This document shows positions 42,826 through 49,588 of a stretch of 64,000 nt of DNA, in pieces. Under the pieces are notes generated by a model. That model searched no databases and had not been told where the DNA came from. It was given only the letters and a program-made list of their open reading frames with translations. A program made the translations under genes and the position numbers. Source of the DNA: JAHCHG01 sp041394845 (GTDB lineage Bacteria > Acidobacteriota > Blastocatellia > Pyrinomonadales > Pyrinomonadaceae); NCBI GenBank assembly GCA_041394845.1, contig JAWKHL010000002.1:372001-436000 (forward strand), written 5' to 3'. Positions within the stretch are counted from its first letter, which is position 1, and the number at the start of each line of letters is the position of its first letter.

Positions 42826-44352
42826 ATGTCCGACCTGACGGAAACAATCGAGGCCGAAGAAATCATCAGCGAGCCGGAATCGCGCTTTGACCACTGGCGC
42901 AACCGGGCCGGGTTTTTTCTGGCTCCGTTCGCCTTTATCGTCATTTATCTGGCGCCGCTCGATCTCAAACCGGAAGCCCATTCGCTGGCGGCGGTCATCT
43001 CGGCCGTCATCGTTTTATGGATCTGCGAATCCCTGCCGATGCCCGTGACGGCTCTGATCGGAGCGGCGATGGCGGTGATCTTCAAGGTCGCGCCGGCCAA
43101 AGATGTCTTCGCGCCGTTCGCCGACCCTCTGATGTTTCTCTTTATCGGATCTTTTATTTTAGCTCAGGGGATTTTCTTTCACGATCTAGACAAACGCTTC
43201 GCATACGGGGTGCTTTCTCTGAAATGGATCGGCGCCCGGCCCTCGCGGATTCTGTTCGCTTTCGGGGCCGTGACGGCCTTTAGTTCGGCTTGGATCTCCA
43301 ACACGGCGACGACCGCCATGATGTTCGCCATCGGATTGTCGATCATCGCTTTTTTGTTCAAACACGAAAAGGAGACCGGGGTCAAGATCAACCGCAATTA
43401 CGCGACGGCGATGATGCTGATCACCAGTTTCGCCGCTTCGATCGGCGGTTTGATGACGCCGATCGGGACGCCGCCGAACGTCATCGGGCTGGGCTTTATC
43501 CGCCGGCTTCTGGGAGCCGAAATTTCCTTCTTCAAATGGATGCTGATCGGCGCTCCGATCGTCGTCGTCCTTTATATTTTTCTTTATCTCTATCTCAACT
43601 ATCTGGCTCCGGCCGGCGTCAAGGAGATTCCCGGCAGCGCCGAGATGATCCGCCGCGAAAAGGCAGCTCTGGGCAAATGGACGCGGGGCCAGAGATCGAC
43701 CGTCATCGCTTTCGGAACGGCCGTAACGCTCTGGATCTTCGCCGGTCTGATCGCGCTTTTCGCCGGTGAAAACAGCCCGATCTACAAGACGGTCCAAACC
43801 AGTCTGCCGGAAGCGGTCGGGGCGATCATCGGCGCGTTTCTGCTTTTTATCTTGCCGGGAAACGAAAAGGGCGAAAAGGCCATCACCTGGAACGAGGCGG
43901 TCAAGATCGATTGGGGCGTGATCCTGCTCTACGGCGGCGGTTTCGCGCTCGGCGTGCTTTCTTTTAAGACCGGTTTGGCCGAAGAGATCGGCCGCAGTCT
44001 GACCGCTCTTCTGCCTTTGAGCGGCGGTTTCGGTCTGCTGGTCGCTTCGGTCATCGTCGCCGTTCTGATCTCGGAGACGACTTCGAACACGGCCTCGGCC
44101 AATATGGTCGTCCCCGTGGTCATCGCCATCGCTCAGGCGCAGGGCGCCGATCCTTTCATTCCGGCACTCGGAGCCACCTTCGGCGCCAGTCTCGGTTTTA
44201 TGCTTCCGGTTTCCACCCCGTGCAACGCCATCGTTTACGGTTCGGGCTACATCCCTTTGATGAAGATGGTTCGCTACGGCATTCTGCTCGATATATTCGG
44301 CGCCATCGTCATCATCGCCCTGCTCAGTCTGCTGGCGCCGTTTCTGCGTTGA
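42826..44352 (+). CDS. DASS family (SLC13-type) sodium-coupled anion symporter
   Basis: The start is the ATG at 42826. The longer frame would translate the heptad repeat. The 508-residue protein has about 11-12 hydrophobic helices and the two family signature regions: SFAASIGGLMTPIGTPPN (first SNT-like hairpin) and ETTSNTASANMVVPVV, followed by GASLGFMLPVSTPCNAIVYGSG. These match divalent-anion symporters that import succinate, malate, fumarate, citrate or sulfate. The substrate cannot be separated further. The neighbours do not suggest a pathway. Confidence 0.93.
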   Translation: MSDLTETIEAEEIISEPESRFDHWRNRAGFFLAPFAFIVIYLAPLDLKPEAHSLAAVISAVIVLWICESLPMPVTALIGAAMAVIFKVAPAKDVFAPFADPLMFLFIGSFILAQGIFFHDLDKRFAYGVLSLKWIGARPSRILFAFGAVTAFSSAWISNTATTAMMFAIGLSIIAFLFKHEKETGVKINRNYATAMMLITSFAASIGGLMTPIGTPPNVIGLGFIRRLLGAEISFFKWMLIGAPIVVVLYIFLYLYLNYLAPAGVKEIPGSAEMIRREKAALGKWTRGQRSTVIAFGTAVTLWIFAGLIALFAGENSPIYKTVQTSLPEAVGAIIGAFLLFILPGNEKGEKAITWNEAVKIDWGVILLYGGGFALGVLSFKTGLAEEIGRSLTALLPLSGGFGLLVASVIVAVLISETTSNTASANMVVPVVIAIAQAQGADPFIPALGATFGASLGFMLPVSTPCNAIVYGSGYIPLMKMVRYGILLDIFGAIVIIALLSLLAPFLR

Positions 44353-44360
44353 GTTTTTTG

Positions 44361-44432
44361 TTTTGAGTCCCGCGTTTACGCGGCCTTCCGGTGAAAATCG
44401 AGGTGTCGGCCGCGTAAACGCGGGACTCAAAA
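44361..44432. repeat. Perfect 25-bp inverted repeat after the DASS gene
   Basis: TTTTGAGTCCCGCGTTTACG and five further bases (44361-44385) are exactly mirrored at 44408-44432, with a 22-nt loop. The arm itself contains the palindrome CGCGTTTACGCG. It could act as a terminator for the symporter gene or be a REP-like element. No T-tract directly follows. Confidence 0.8.
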
Positions 44433-44469
44433 CTCGCCTTTTCACCGAAAAATCGTTAAAGTTTCTGTT

Positions 44470-45204
44470 ATGCCCGAAACGATCGTCGAACTGCGCGATG
44501 TCGGATTTTCCGTCGGCGGTGTGCAGATTCTCAAAAAACTCGATCTCGCAATCGAAAAAGGCGAAACGCTCGTCCTTTTGGGCGAATCCGGTTGCGGCAA
44601 GACGACCACCCTGAAACTGATCAACCGTTTGATCGAACCGACGGCCGGCGAGGTTTGGGTAGAAGGCCGCGCAACCAAAGACTGGAACCCGATCCGCCTG
44701 CGCCGGAAGATCGGTTACGTTTTACAGGAGGCCGGGCTTTTTCCGCATTTTAACATCGAAAAAAACGTCGCTCTGGTGCCGACTCTGGAAAATTGGGACG
44801 AGGAGAAAAAGCGGCGGCGAACCATCGAGATGCTCGAACTGGTCGGGCTCGATCCGAAAAAATTCGCCGGGCGTTTCCCATCGGAGCTCTCCGGCGGTCA
44901 GCGTCAGCGCGTCGGAGTGGCCCGCGCATTGGCGGCCGATCCCGATCTGTTGCTGTTGGATGAGCCTTTCGGCGCACTCGACGCGATCACCCGAACGAGT
45001 TTGCAAAAGGAATTCGCCGAACTGGTCAAAACCCTGGGCAAAACGGCCGTTTTCGTCACTCACGATCTCCACGAAGCCTTCGCCCTCGGAACGCGCATCG
45101 CCCTGATGGACAGGGGCCGCTTCGCTCTCATCGAAACGCCGGAAAACTTTCGCCGCTCGGATCTGCCTTTGGTCCGCGAATATCTGGCGACGATCGATCT
45201 ATGA
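44470..45204 (+). CDS. Osmoprotectant-type ABC transporter ATP-binding protein (OpuCA/ProV-like)
   Basis: The 244-residue nucleotide-binding subunit has Walker A GESGCGKTT, Q-loop in VLQEAGLFPHF, signature LSGGQRQRVGVARAL, Walker B LLLLDEPFGALD and H-loop FVTHD. LINRLIEPTAGEVWVEG and the absence of CBS domains fit the quaternary amine (glycine betaine/choline/carnitine) uptake group. Its membrane and binding partner is the fused gene at 46328-47896, with an opposite-strand gene lying between them. It probably energises uptake of compatible solutes. Confidence 0.9.
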   Translation: MPETIVELRDVGFSVGGVQILKKLDLAIEKGETLVLLGESGCGKTTTLKLINRLIEPTAGEVWVEGRATKDWNPIRLRRKIGYVLQEAGLFPHFNIEKNVALVPTLENWDEEKKRRRTIEMLELVGLDPKKFAGRFPSELSGGQRQRVGVARALAADPDLLLLDEPFGALDAITRTSLQKEFAELVKTLGKTAVFVTHDLHEAFALGTRIALMDRGRFALIETPENFRRSDLPLVREYLATIDL

Positions 45205-45222
45205 ATTATTCAAAGCTTTAAC

Positions 45223-45295
45223 GTGAAAAAGTGAAAAAGTGAAAAAAATGTTTGAGAAAAGGCGCCCGATTTGCCGGAAAACCAAACTTTTTCAC
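45223..45295. repeat. Three direct 8-bp repeats GTGAAAAA with a short inverted copy
   Basis: GTGAAAAA occurs three times at 45223-45246. An inverted AAACTTTTTCAC sits at 45284-45294, so the region could form a hairpin between two convergent genes. The period is 8 bp, unlike the 7-bp arrays elsewhere. Confidence 0.65.
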
Positions 45296-45297
45296 AT

Positions 45298-46089
45298 TTA
45301 TTCATTATAAGGCCGTCCGAAAAACCGGTCGCGAGAGATGTTAAAGTCGAGACTGGTTTTGGACATATCGATATAAGGCTCTCCCGAGTCCAAAATTCCG
45401 ACAATTTCGGTTTCCTTGTCTGGCTTCAGGATAAAATCGATCTTCAGTTCTTCGTTTTTGTTAAATGTGAAATTCTTAATTTCGTAAGTCTTAAACCCTG
45501 AGGCCTCGATTTTGACAGAATAATCTCCGGACGGCATCGGCGGAAATTCGTATTCCCCTTTATCGTCAGATTCGGTCTGGAGTTCTTTTCCGGATTGATT
45601 GTTTTTTATCGTGATGGTTGCGCCGGGAACCAGTGCGCCGGCCGGGTCTTTGACGACGCCTTTGGCGATGTTCAGATCTTTTTTGGTTTCGGTTCGGAAG
45701 ATTTTGGCCGGGGCCACGATCTTGCACTCCTTGTCTTTTTTTGATTTGGAACCGCTCTGACCGAAGGCGACCGAAAACATTCCGATGATTGCGGCCAAAA
45801 TCGCTCCGGCAAAGCGGGAGATTCGCTTTCGCCGGGTATGGACCCCGACCGGACAATCCCTTGTCAAAACGGTTCCATCGGCGCGTTTGTAGAGTCTGGC
45901 GCAAATTCTTTCCTTGTTGCCCGAAATCAGGTTCTCAACTTCCGCTTCAGTCATTTCAGCGATGTTGTAAACGTTTAGCTGACAGGAATCGCAAAACCGT
46001 TTTCGCGCGTCGCCATTCATATTCTCCCAACCGACCGGACAGGGCGATGCGATGCGGAATTTGTTGACGTCGAATTTTTGCCGGTTCAT
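45298..46089 (-). CDS. Membrane-anchored carboxypeptidase-regulatory-like domain protein
   Basis: The 263-residue protein begins with a cysteine-rich cytoplasmic module (ASPCPVGWENMNGDARKRFCDSCQ...ICARLY...TRDCPVG) of the kind that precedes a membrane helix in many Acidobacteria/Bacteroidetes proteins. The helix follows at about residues 92-110 (AGAILAAIIGMFSVAFG). A carboxypeptidase-regulatory-like beta-sandwich comes next (about 140-222: VVKDPAGALVPGATITIKN...GEYEFPPMPSGDYSVKIEASGF). It may bind redox or metal through its cysteines. The function is unknown. It is inserted in the opposite direction between the two parts of the ABC transporter. Confidence 0.8.
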   Translation of the reverse strand: MNRQKFDVNKFRIASPCPVGWENMNGDARKRFCDSCQLNVYNIAEMTEAEVENLISGNKERICARLYKRADGTVLTRDCPVGVHTRRKRISRFAGAILAAIIGMFSVAFGQSGSKSKKDKECKIVAPAKIFRTETKKDLNIAKGVVKDPAGALVPGATITIKNNQSGKELQTESDDKGEYEFPPMPSGDYSVKIEASGFKTYEIKNFTFNKNEELKIDFILKPDKETEIVGILDSGEPYIDMSKTSLDFNISRDRFFGRPYNE

Positions 46090-46217
46090 CGAACTTTCTC
46101 CTTTAACTTTTGCCTTGATTTTCCCTATCCGATGCGCCCCTTTTCCGACAAAGTTGCTTTAGGGTTGGACAAATTCTGTTACAATTTGGTCTATCGTGAA
46201 TTCAAGCTGAGAAAAAA

Positions 46218-46303
46218 TTGCCCGCGAATCGGCGCGAACGGACGCGAATTTTTGTAAATTAAATTAAATTAATTCGCGCAAATTCGCGTAGATTCGCGGG
46301 CAA
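46218..46303. repeat. Inverted array with a 10-bp unit around CGCGAAT
   Basis: Three 10-bp units on the left (CCCGCGAATC, GGCGCGAACG, GACGCGAATT at 46221-46250) and three inverted units on the right (46271-46300) flank an AT-rich loop. The outermost 13 bp of each arm pair perfectly. It lies 25 nt before the ATG of the permease gene. Confidence 0.8.
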
Positions 46304-46327
46304 AATCTCTTTATCGATCCGTCAAAA

Positions 46328-47896
46328 ATGTCTTTCCCGGAATTTTTACAGCAGAACTGGCCGGAGATCCTCGCCTTAACGCGCGAGCATATTTTTCTGG
46401 TCTTCATCTCGACCGCCTTTGCCGTCCTCGCGGGCGTTCCGCTCGGCGTTCTGCTGACTCGCGTCAAATCACTGCAAACTCCGGTTCTCGGTTTTGCCAA
46501 CATCATGCAGACGGTTCCCTCTCTGGCGCTGTTCGGGCTTTTGATTCCGATCCCTGTTCTCGGCGGAATCGGCGCGCGGACCGCCATCATCGCTCTGGCG
46601 CTGTACGCGCTGTTGCCCGTCATCCGCAACACCGTAACGGGGATTGCGGGCGTTGACGGCAAAATAAAAGAGGCGGCGGTGGCGATGGGACTGACCGACT
46701 GGCAGGTTCTCAAGATGGTCGAACTGCCGCTGGCGATGCCGGTCATCTTAACCGGCGTTCGGGTGGCGGTCGTCATCTCGGTCGGTGTGGCGACGATCGC
46801 GGCCGCCGTCGGGGCGGGCGGTCTCGGAACCTACATCTTCCGCGGACTGCGACAGAACGATAACAATCTCCTGCTGGCCGGAGCGATCTTTTCGGCCGTT
46901 CTCGCCCTGCTGGCCGATTTCGCGCTCGGGCAGACCGGAAAACTGTTCGAGCCGAAACGATCCGCCGACGAGTCCGCGCAAAACAGAAGGAAACTGATCG
47001 CCGTCGCTTCGACCGCTCTGATAGCGGGTTTGGTCGGCGCGAGTTTTATTTCGAGTCTGACTTCGCTGGTCTCGAACGGAACGGACTCAACCGGCACCGT
47101 CCGGGTCGGTTCCAAGGATTTTACCGAATCGGTCATTCTGGCCGAGATTCTGGCGCAGGCTCTGGAAAAGCGGGGCTTAACGGTCGAACGTCAATTGGAA
47201 CTGGGCGGCAATCTGGCGCACGACGCGCTTTTGGCCGATCAGATTGACGTTTATCCCGAATACACGGGGACGGCCTTTACTGCCATTCTCAAACACGATC
47301 CGGTGACCGATCCGCAAAGGGTTTACGATCGGACGAAAGGAGAATACGCCGAACGGTTCGATCTGGCGGTCGGGCCGCCGCTCGGTTTCGCCAATGATTT
47401 CGCCATCCTCGTGCGGGGCGATGTGGCCCGCAAAAACGATCTCAAAACGATCTCCGACGCCGTTCCGCTGGCCCGCGACTGGCAGGCCGGATTCGGGCAG
47501 GATTTTATGTCGCGGGCCGACGGTTACGAGGGGTTTCGCCGGGCCTACGGTTTCGAGTTCGCCCGCCAGCCGCGAGAGATGGATCTGGCTCTGACCTATC
47601 GCGCTCTGGCTTCGGGCGAACTCGACATCATCGCCGGCAATTCGACCGACGGTCTGATCGACGCGCTCGATCTTTTTCAACTGACCGACGACCGCCGCTA
47701 TTTTCCGCCCTACGAGGCCGTTTTCATCGCCCGGCGGGAGGCGCTCGAAAGTTCCCAAATTCTGGCCGATGTGTTTGAAAGGCTCGGCAACTCGATCACC
47801 ACCGAAGAAATGCGCAGGATGAACTACGAGGTGGACGGCAAAAATCGTCAGCCGAAGGAAGTCGCCGCCGACTGGCTCCGGCAAAAAGGGCTTTGA
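46328..47896 (+). CDS. Fused ABC permease and substrate-binding protein for osmoprotectants (OpuCB/OpuCC-like)
   Basis: The 522-residue protein joins two subunits. Residues about 15-215 are a permease with five to six helices and the ABC-interaction loop VDGKIKEAAVAMGLTDWQVLKMVELPLAMP. A further helix near 222-242 is followed by a periplasmic binding domain (about 256-520) starting VGSKDFTESVILAEILAQAL, with YPEYTGTAF and ELDIIAGNSTDG typical of the OpuAC family. Such fusions are known for glycine betaine/choline importers. The ATPase partner is at 44470-45204. An inverted repeat occupies the sequence just before the start, and no Shine-Dalgarno box is seen. Confidence 0.92.
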   Translation: MSFPEFLQQNWPEILALTREHIFLVFISTAFAVLAGVPLGVLLTRVKSLQTPVLGFANIMQTVPSLALFGLLIPIPVLGGIGARTAIIALALYALLPVIRNTVTGIAGVDGKIKEAAVAMGLTDWQVLKMVELPLAMPVILTGVRVAVVISVGVATIAAAVGAGGLGTYIFRGLRQNDNNLLLAGAIFSAVLALLADFALGQTGKLFEPKRSADESAQNRRKLIAVASTALIAGLVGASFISSLTSLVSNGTDSTGTVRVGSKDFTESVILAEILAQALEKRGLTVERQLELGGNLAHDALLADQIDVYPEYTGTAFTAILKHDPVTDPQRVYDRTKGEYAERFDLAVGPPLGFANDFAILVRGDVARKNDLKTISDAVPLARDWQAGFGQDFMSRADGYEGFRRAYGFEFARQPREMDLALTYRALASGELDIIAGNSTDGLIDALDLFQLTDDRRYFPPYEAVFIARREALESSQILADVFERLGNSITTEEMRRMNYEVDGKNRQPKEVAADWLRQKGL

Positions 47897-48257
47897 AAGA
47901 ATGGCCGGTGATCGGCAGTCGGATGTGAGCGGTTTCGTTTCAACGGCTGACCACCGGTCACCGGTCGCCGGCCGCTCTGAAAGTTTCGGTTAACCAATAA
48001 TGATGTGATAAACTATCAGAAAAACTGAGGCAATAAAAAAATGATTGTTATCAGGCACATCCGGCAGAATCAGGTTAGGCGATCATGCATCCGCATCAAA
48101 ACAAAATTAGGTAAAAGCAGAAAACTGGTTTAACGAACGTCTGTTCGGACGATTGGTGGTGCGCGGTCGGCTGTCGGAACTGATTGATGGGCTCAATTCC
48201 CGTTTTTAACAATTTTCGTCCGGGACGTCGAACAGTTGTAATAAGGAAGGTCGATTT
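47897..48257. other. Intergenic region with an inverted heptad array and no clear gene
   Basis: The 361-bp gap begins with a degenerate heptad palindrome: left GCCGGTGATCGGCAGTCGG (about 47903-47932), right ACCGGTCACCGGTCGCCGGC (about 47951-47974). The rest is AT-rich. A basic 30-codon frame (ATG at 48041, stop 48131-48133, GAGG upstream) is too short to call. A GGAAGG site at 48245-48250 serves the next gene. Confidence 0.55.
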
Positions 48258-48608
48258 ATGAAAAATACGAAGTATGAAGCCGGACAGACAGTTGAGATGT
48301 CATGTTCAGCCTGCGACGGAGAACAGCCGCACACGGTTCAATCGGTAACCAAATTGGGAAAAATGACCAAGGCGGTGTGTGATGTGTGCGAAACCGTCAG
48401 CACGTTCAGACGCGGCAAAAAGGTTTCGGTGGATATCAACAAAGCCCAGGCCGGAACGCCTTATGATTTCTCGCAAAGATACCGGAAAGGGCAGGCCATC
48501 ATGCATCCGACCTTCGGGCAGGGCGAAGTGACGAACGTGATTGACGGACAAAAGATCGACGTTCTTTTCGGCGACGACGTCAAACGCCTGATCCACGGAC
48601 AAGAATAA
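48258..48608 (+). CDS. Small zinc-ribbon protein with a Tudor/CarD-like C-terminal motif
   Basis: The 116-residue protein has a strong GGAAGG ribosome-binding site 9 nt upstream. Two CxxC pairs (SCSACDG and VCDVCET) about 27 residues apart suggest a zinc ribbon. The C-terminal 45 residues (GQAIMHPTFGQGEVTNVIDGQKIDVLFGDDVKRLIHG) have the hPxFGxGxV...VxFxxxxKRLxH pattern of the small Tudor-like domain found at the C-terminus of UvrD/PcrA helicases and in CarD-type RNA polymerase-binding proteins. A nucleic-acid or RNA polymerase-associated role is a reasonable inference. I do not recognise the protein by name. Confidence 0.75.
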   Translation: MKNTKYEAGQTVEMSCSACDGEQPHTVQSVTKLGKMTKAVCDVCETVSTFRRGKKVSVDINKAQAGTPYDFSQRYRKGQAIMHPTFGQGEVTNVIDGQKIDVLFGDDVKRLIHGQE

Positions 48609-48619
48609 TCTTTCAAGGC

Positions 48620-48755
48620 GGAAGGCAAAAGTAAAAAGGCAAAAACTTAACCCCGGCCTCTTCCCCCTCGTCAGCCGTTTGCCAAAATCCGGATCGACCG
48701 GATTCTGCCGGATAAATATTTCCCCTTTGCCTTTTTACTTTTACCTTTTTTACTT
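48620..48755. repeat. Inverted heptad array AAGGCAA/AAGTAAA
   Basis: Left arm 48620-48643 reads AAGGCAA-AAGTAAA-AAGGCAA. Right arm 48726-48749 is its near-perfect reverse complement and continues with TTTTTACTTTTATT. Loop is about 80 nt. The period is 7 bp, although the sequence is unrelated to the GTGATGG and GGATTTC families. Confidence 0.75.
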
Positions 48756-48965
48756 TTATTGCCGCTGCGATTCGATCGTGGTCGGTTTATCGTTAATTTT
48801 CCCGTCGGAGACCGCACCGAAAAATCCGCTAAAGAACAACCCCAGAATGATCAGCAAAATGATTCCCAGACTGGTCAATCCCCAAACGACCCCGCGATAG
48901 GCTTTGGCCGTATCTTCTCTGACGACTCTTTCTTCTCCGTTCACCGTAATGACATCTCTTGACAT
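48756..48965 (-). CDS. Small single-helix membrane protein
   Basis: The 69-residue product is preceded by a strong AGGGAGGAG site 6 nt before the ATG, which argues that it is a real gene. It has a soluble N-terminus (MSRDVITVNGEERVVREDT), one transmembrane helix (about residues 28-50, VWGLTSLGIILLIILGLFFSGFF) and a short polar tail. No family is recognised. Its C-terminus runs to the edge of the heptad array. Confidence 0.7.
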   Translation of the reverse strand: MSRDVITVNGEERVVREDTAKAYRGVVWGLTSLGIILLIILGLFFSGFFGAVSDGKINDKPTTIESQRQ

Positions 48966-49037
48966 TTGGTTCTCCTCCCTTTGCGTTAGAAATGAATAAA
49001 TAACTTAACAGTCAACGTCGCAAGAGGCGTGCCATTT

Positions 49038-49067
49038 GATAAAAGCCCTGATTTCAGGGCTTTTATC
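49038..49067 (-). terminator. Hairpin terminator downstream of the DUF4286 gene
   Basis: A 12-bp perfect stem (49038-49049 with 49056-49067, GATAAAAGCCCT type) with a six-base loop. The A/T run lies within the stem, so it can work on both strands. It is positioned 110 nt beyond the minus-strand gene end at 49178. Confidence 0.65.
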
Positions 49068-49177
49068 CGGAGTTCCACCGAAGCGAGAAAAAACTCGTAT
49101 GGTTACAAAACGTGAATTTGTGCGGTTTTGATACAAACCCCGGTTGGCCGGGAAAAACAAAAATATGAGCTCTTTTT

Positions 49178-49483
49178 TCAGGCCGGTTCCTTCGGCCAGA
49201 CTTCCAACACTTCAAGAATCTGGCGCGAGATCTCAACGCCGTCCGGGAAATTCTCGGTGAAATCGCGGCGCAATCGCTCGCCGTGATTGTGAAAATATTC
49301 TTCCAGAACGCCCCTGTCAGTCGCCAGATAGCGGATGCGGTAATTTCCGGCGGAGATGCGGGCCATCTCGGCGCTTTTAAAATGGCCGGTTGCCATCAGG
49401 TCCGGAATGTGCCGGTCGCGCATAAAGCGCTCGAATTTTTCGATCATCGCGGCCCGGACGGCGGCGGTTATTTCGTAAATCAT
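49178..49483 (-). CDS. DUF4286 family protein
   Basis: The start is put at the ATG at 49483 (or the adjacent ATG at 49486). The longer frame would translate the heptad repeat. The 101-residue protein matches the small DUF4286 family: MIYEITAAVRAAMIEKFERFMRDRHIPDLMATGHF, then YRIRYLATDRGVLEEYFHNHGERLRRDFTENFP. Members are small ferredoxin-like alpha/beta proteins without known function. It lies next to the phosphatase gene on the same strand, separated by the heptad hairpin. Confidence 0.8.
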   Translation of the reverse strand: MIYEITAAVRAAMIEKFERFMRDRHIPDLMATGHFKSAEMARISAGNYRIRYLATDRGVLEEYFHNHGERLRRDFTENFPDGVEISRQILEVLEVWPKEPA

Positions 49484-49494
49484 CATTTTTTTTT

Positions 49495-49588
49495 GTGATG
49501 GGTGATGGGTGATGGGTGATGGGAGAAAAGCCTTTTCCGGAAACGAGCATTGTGGCAAAGAAAGGGCAAATCCCATCACCCATCACTC
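49495..49588. repeat. Inverted heptad array GTGATGG overlapping the phosphatase 3' end
   Basis: Left arm 49495-49523 is four GTGATGG units. Right arm 49572-49588 is CCCATCACCCATCACT. Because the phosphatase gene ends at 49576 on the minus strand, its last codons (AGT GAT GGG) and its stop TGA are part of the repeat. Confidence 0.85.

Noticed and set aside
48041..48133. A 30-codon basic peptide in the gap before the zinc-ribbon gene
   Set aside because: It is very short, with GAGG too far upstream and no supporting context. It is noted in the intergenic entry only.
49495..49588. GTGATGG palindromes considered as ordinary Rho-independent terminators
   Set aside because: The arms are long, no U-tract follows, and the same sequence occurs both upstream and downstream of genes. 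A termination role is possible but is not supported by the usual features.
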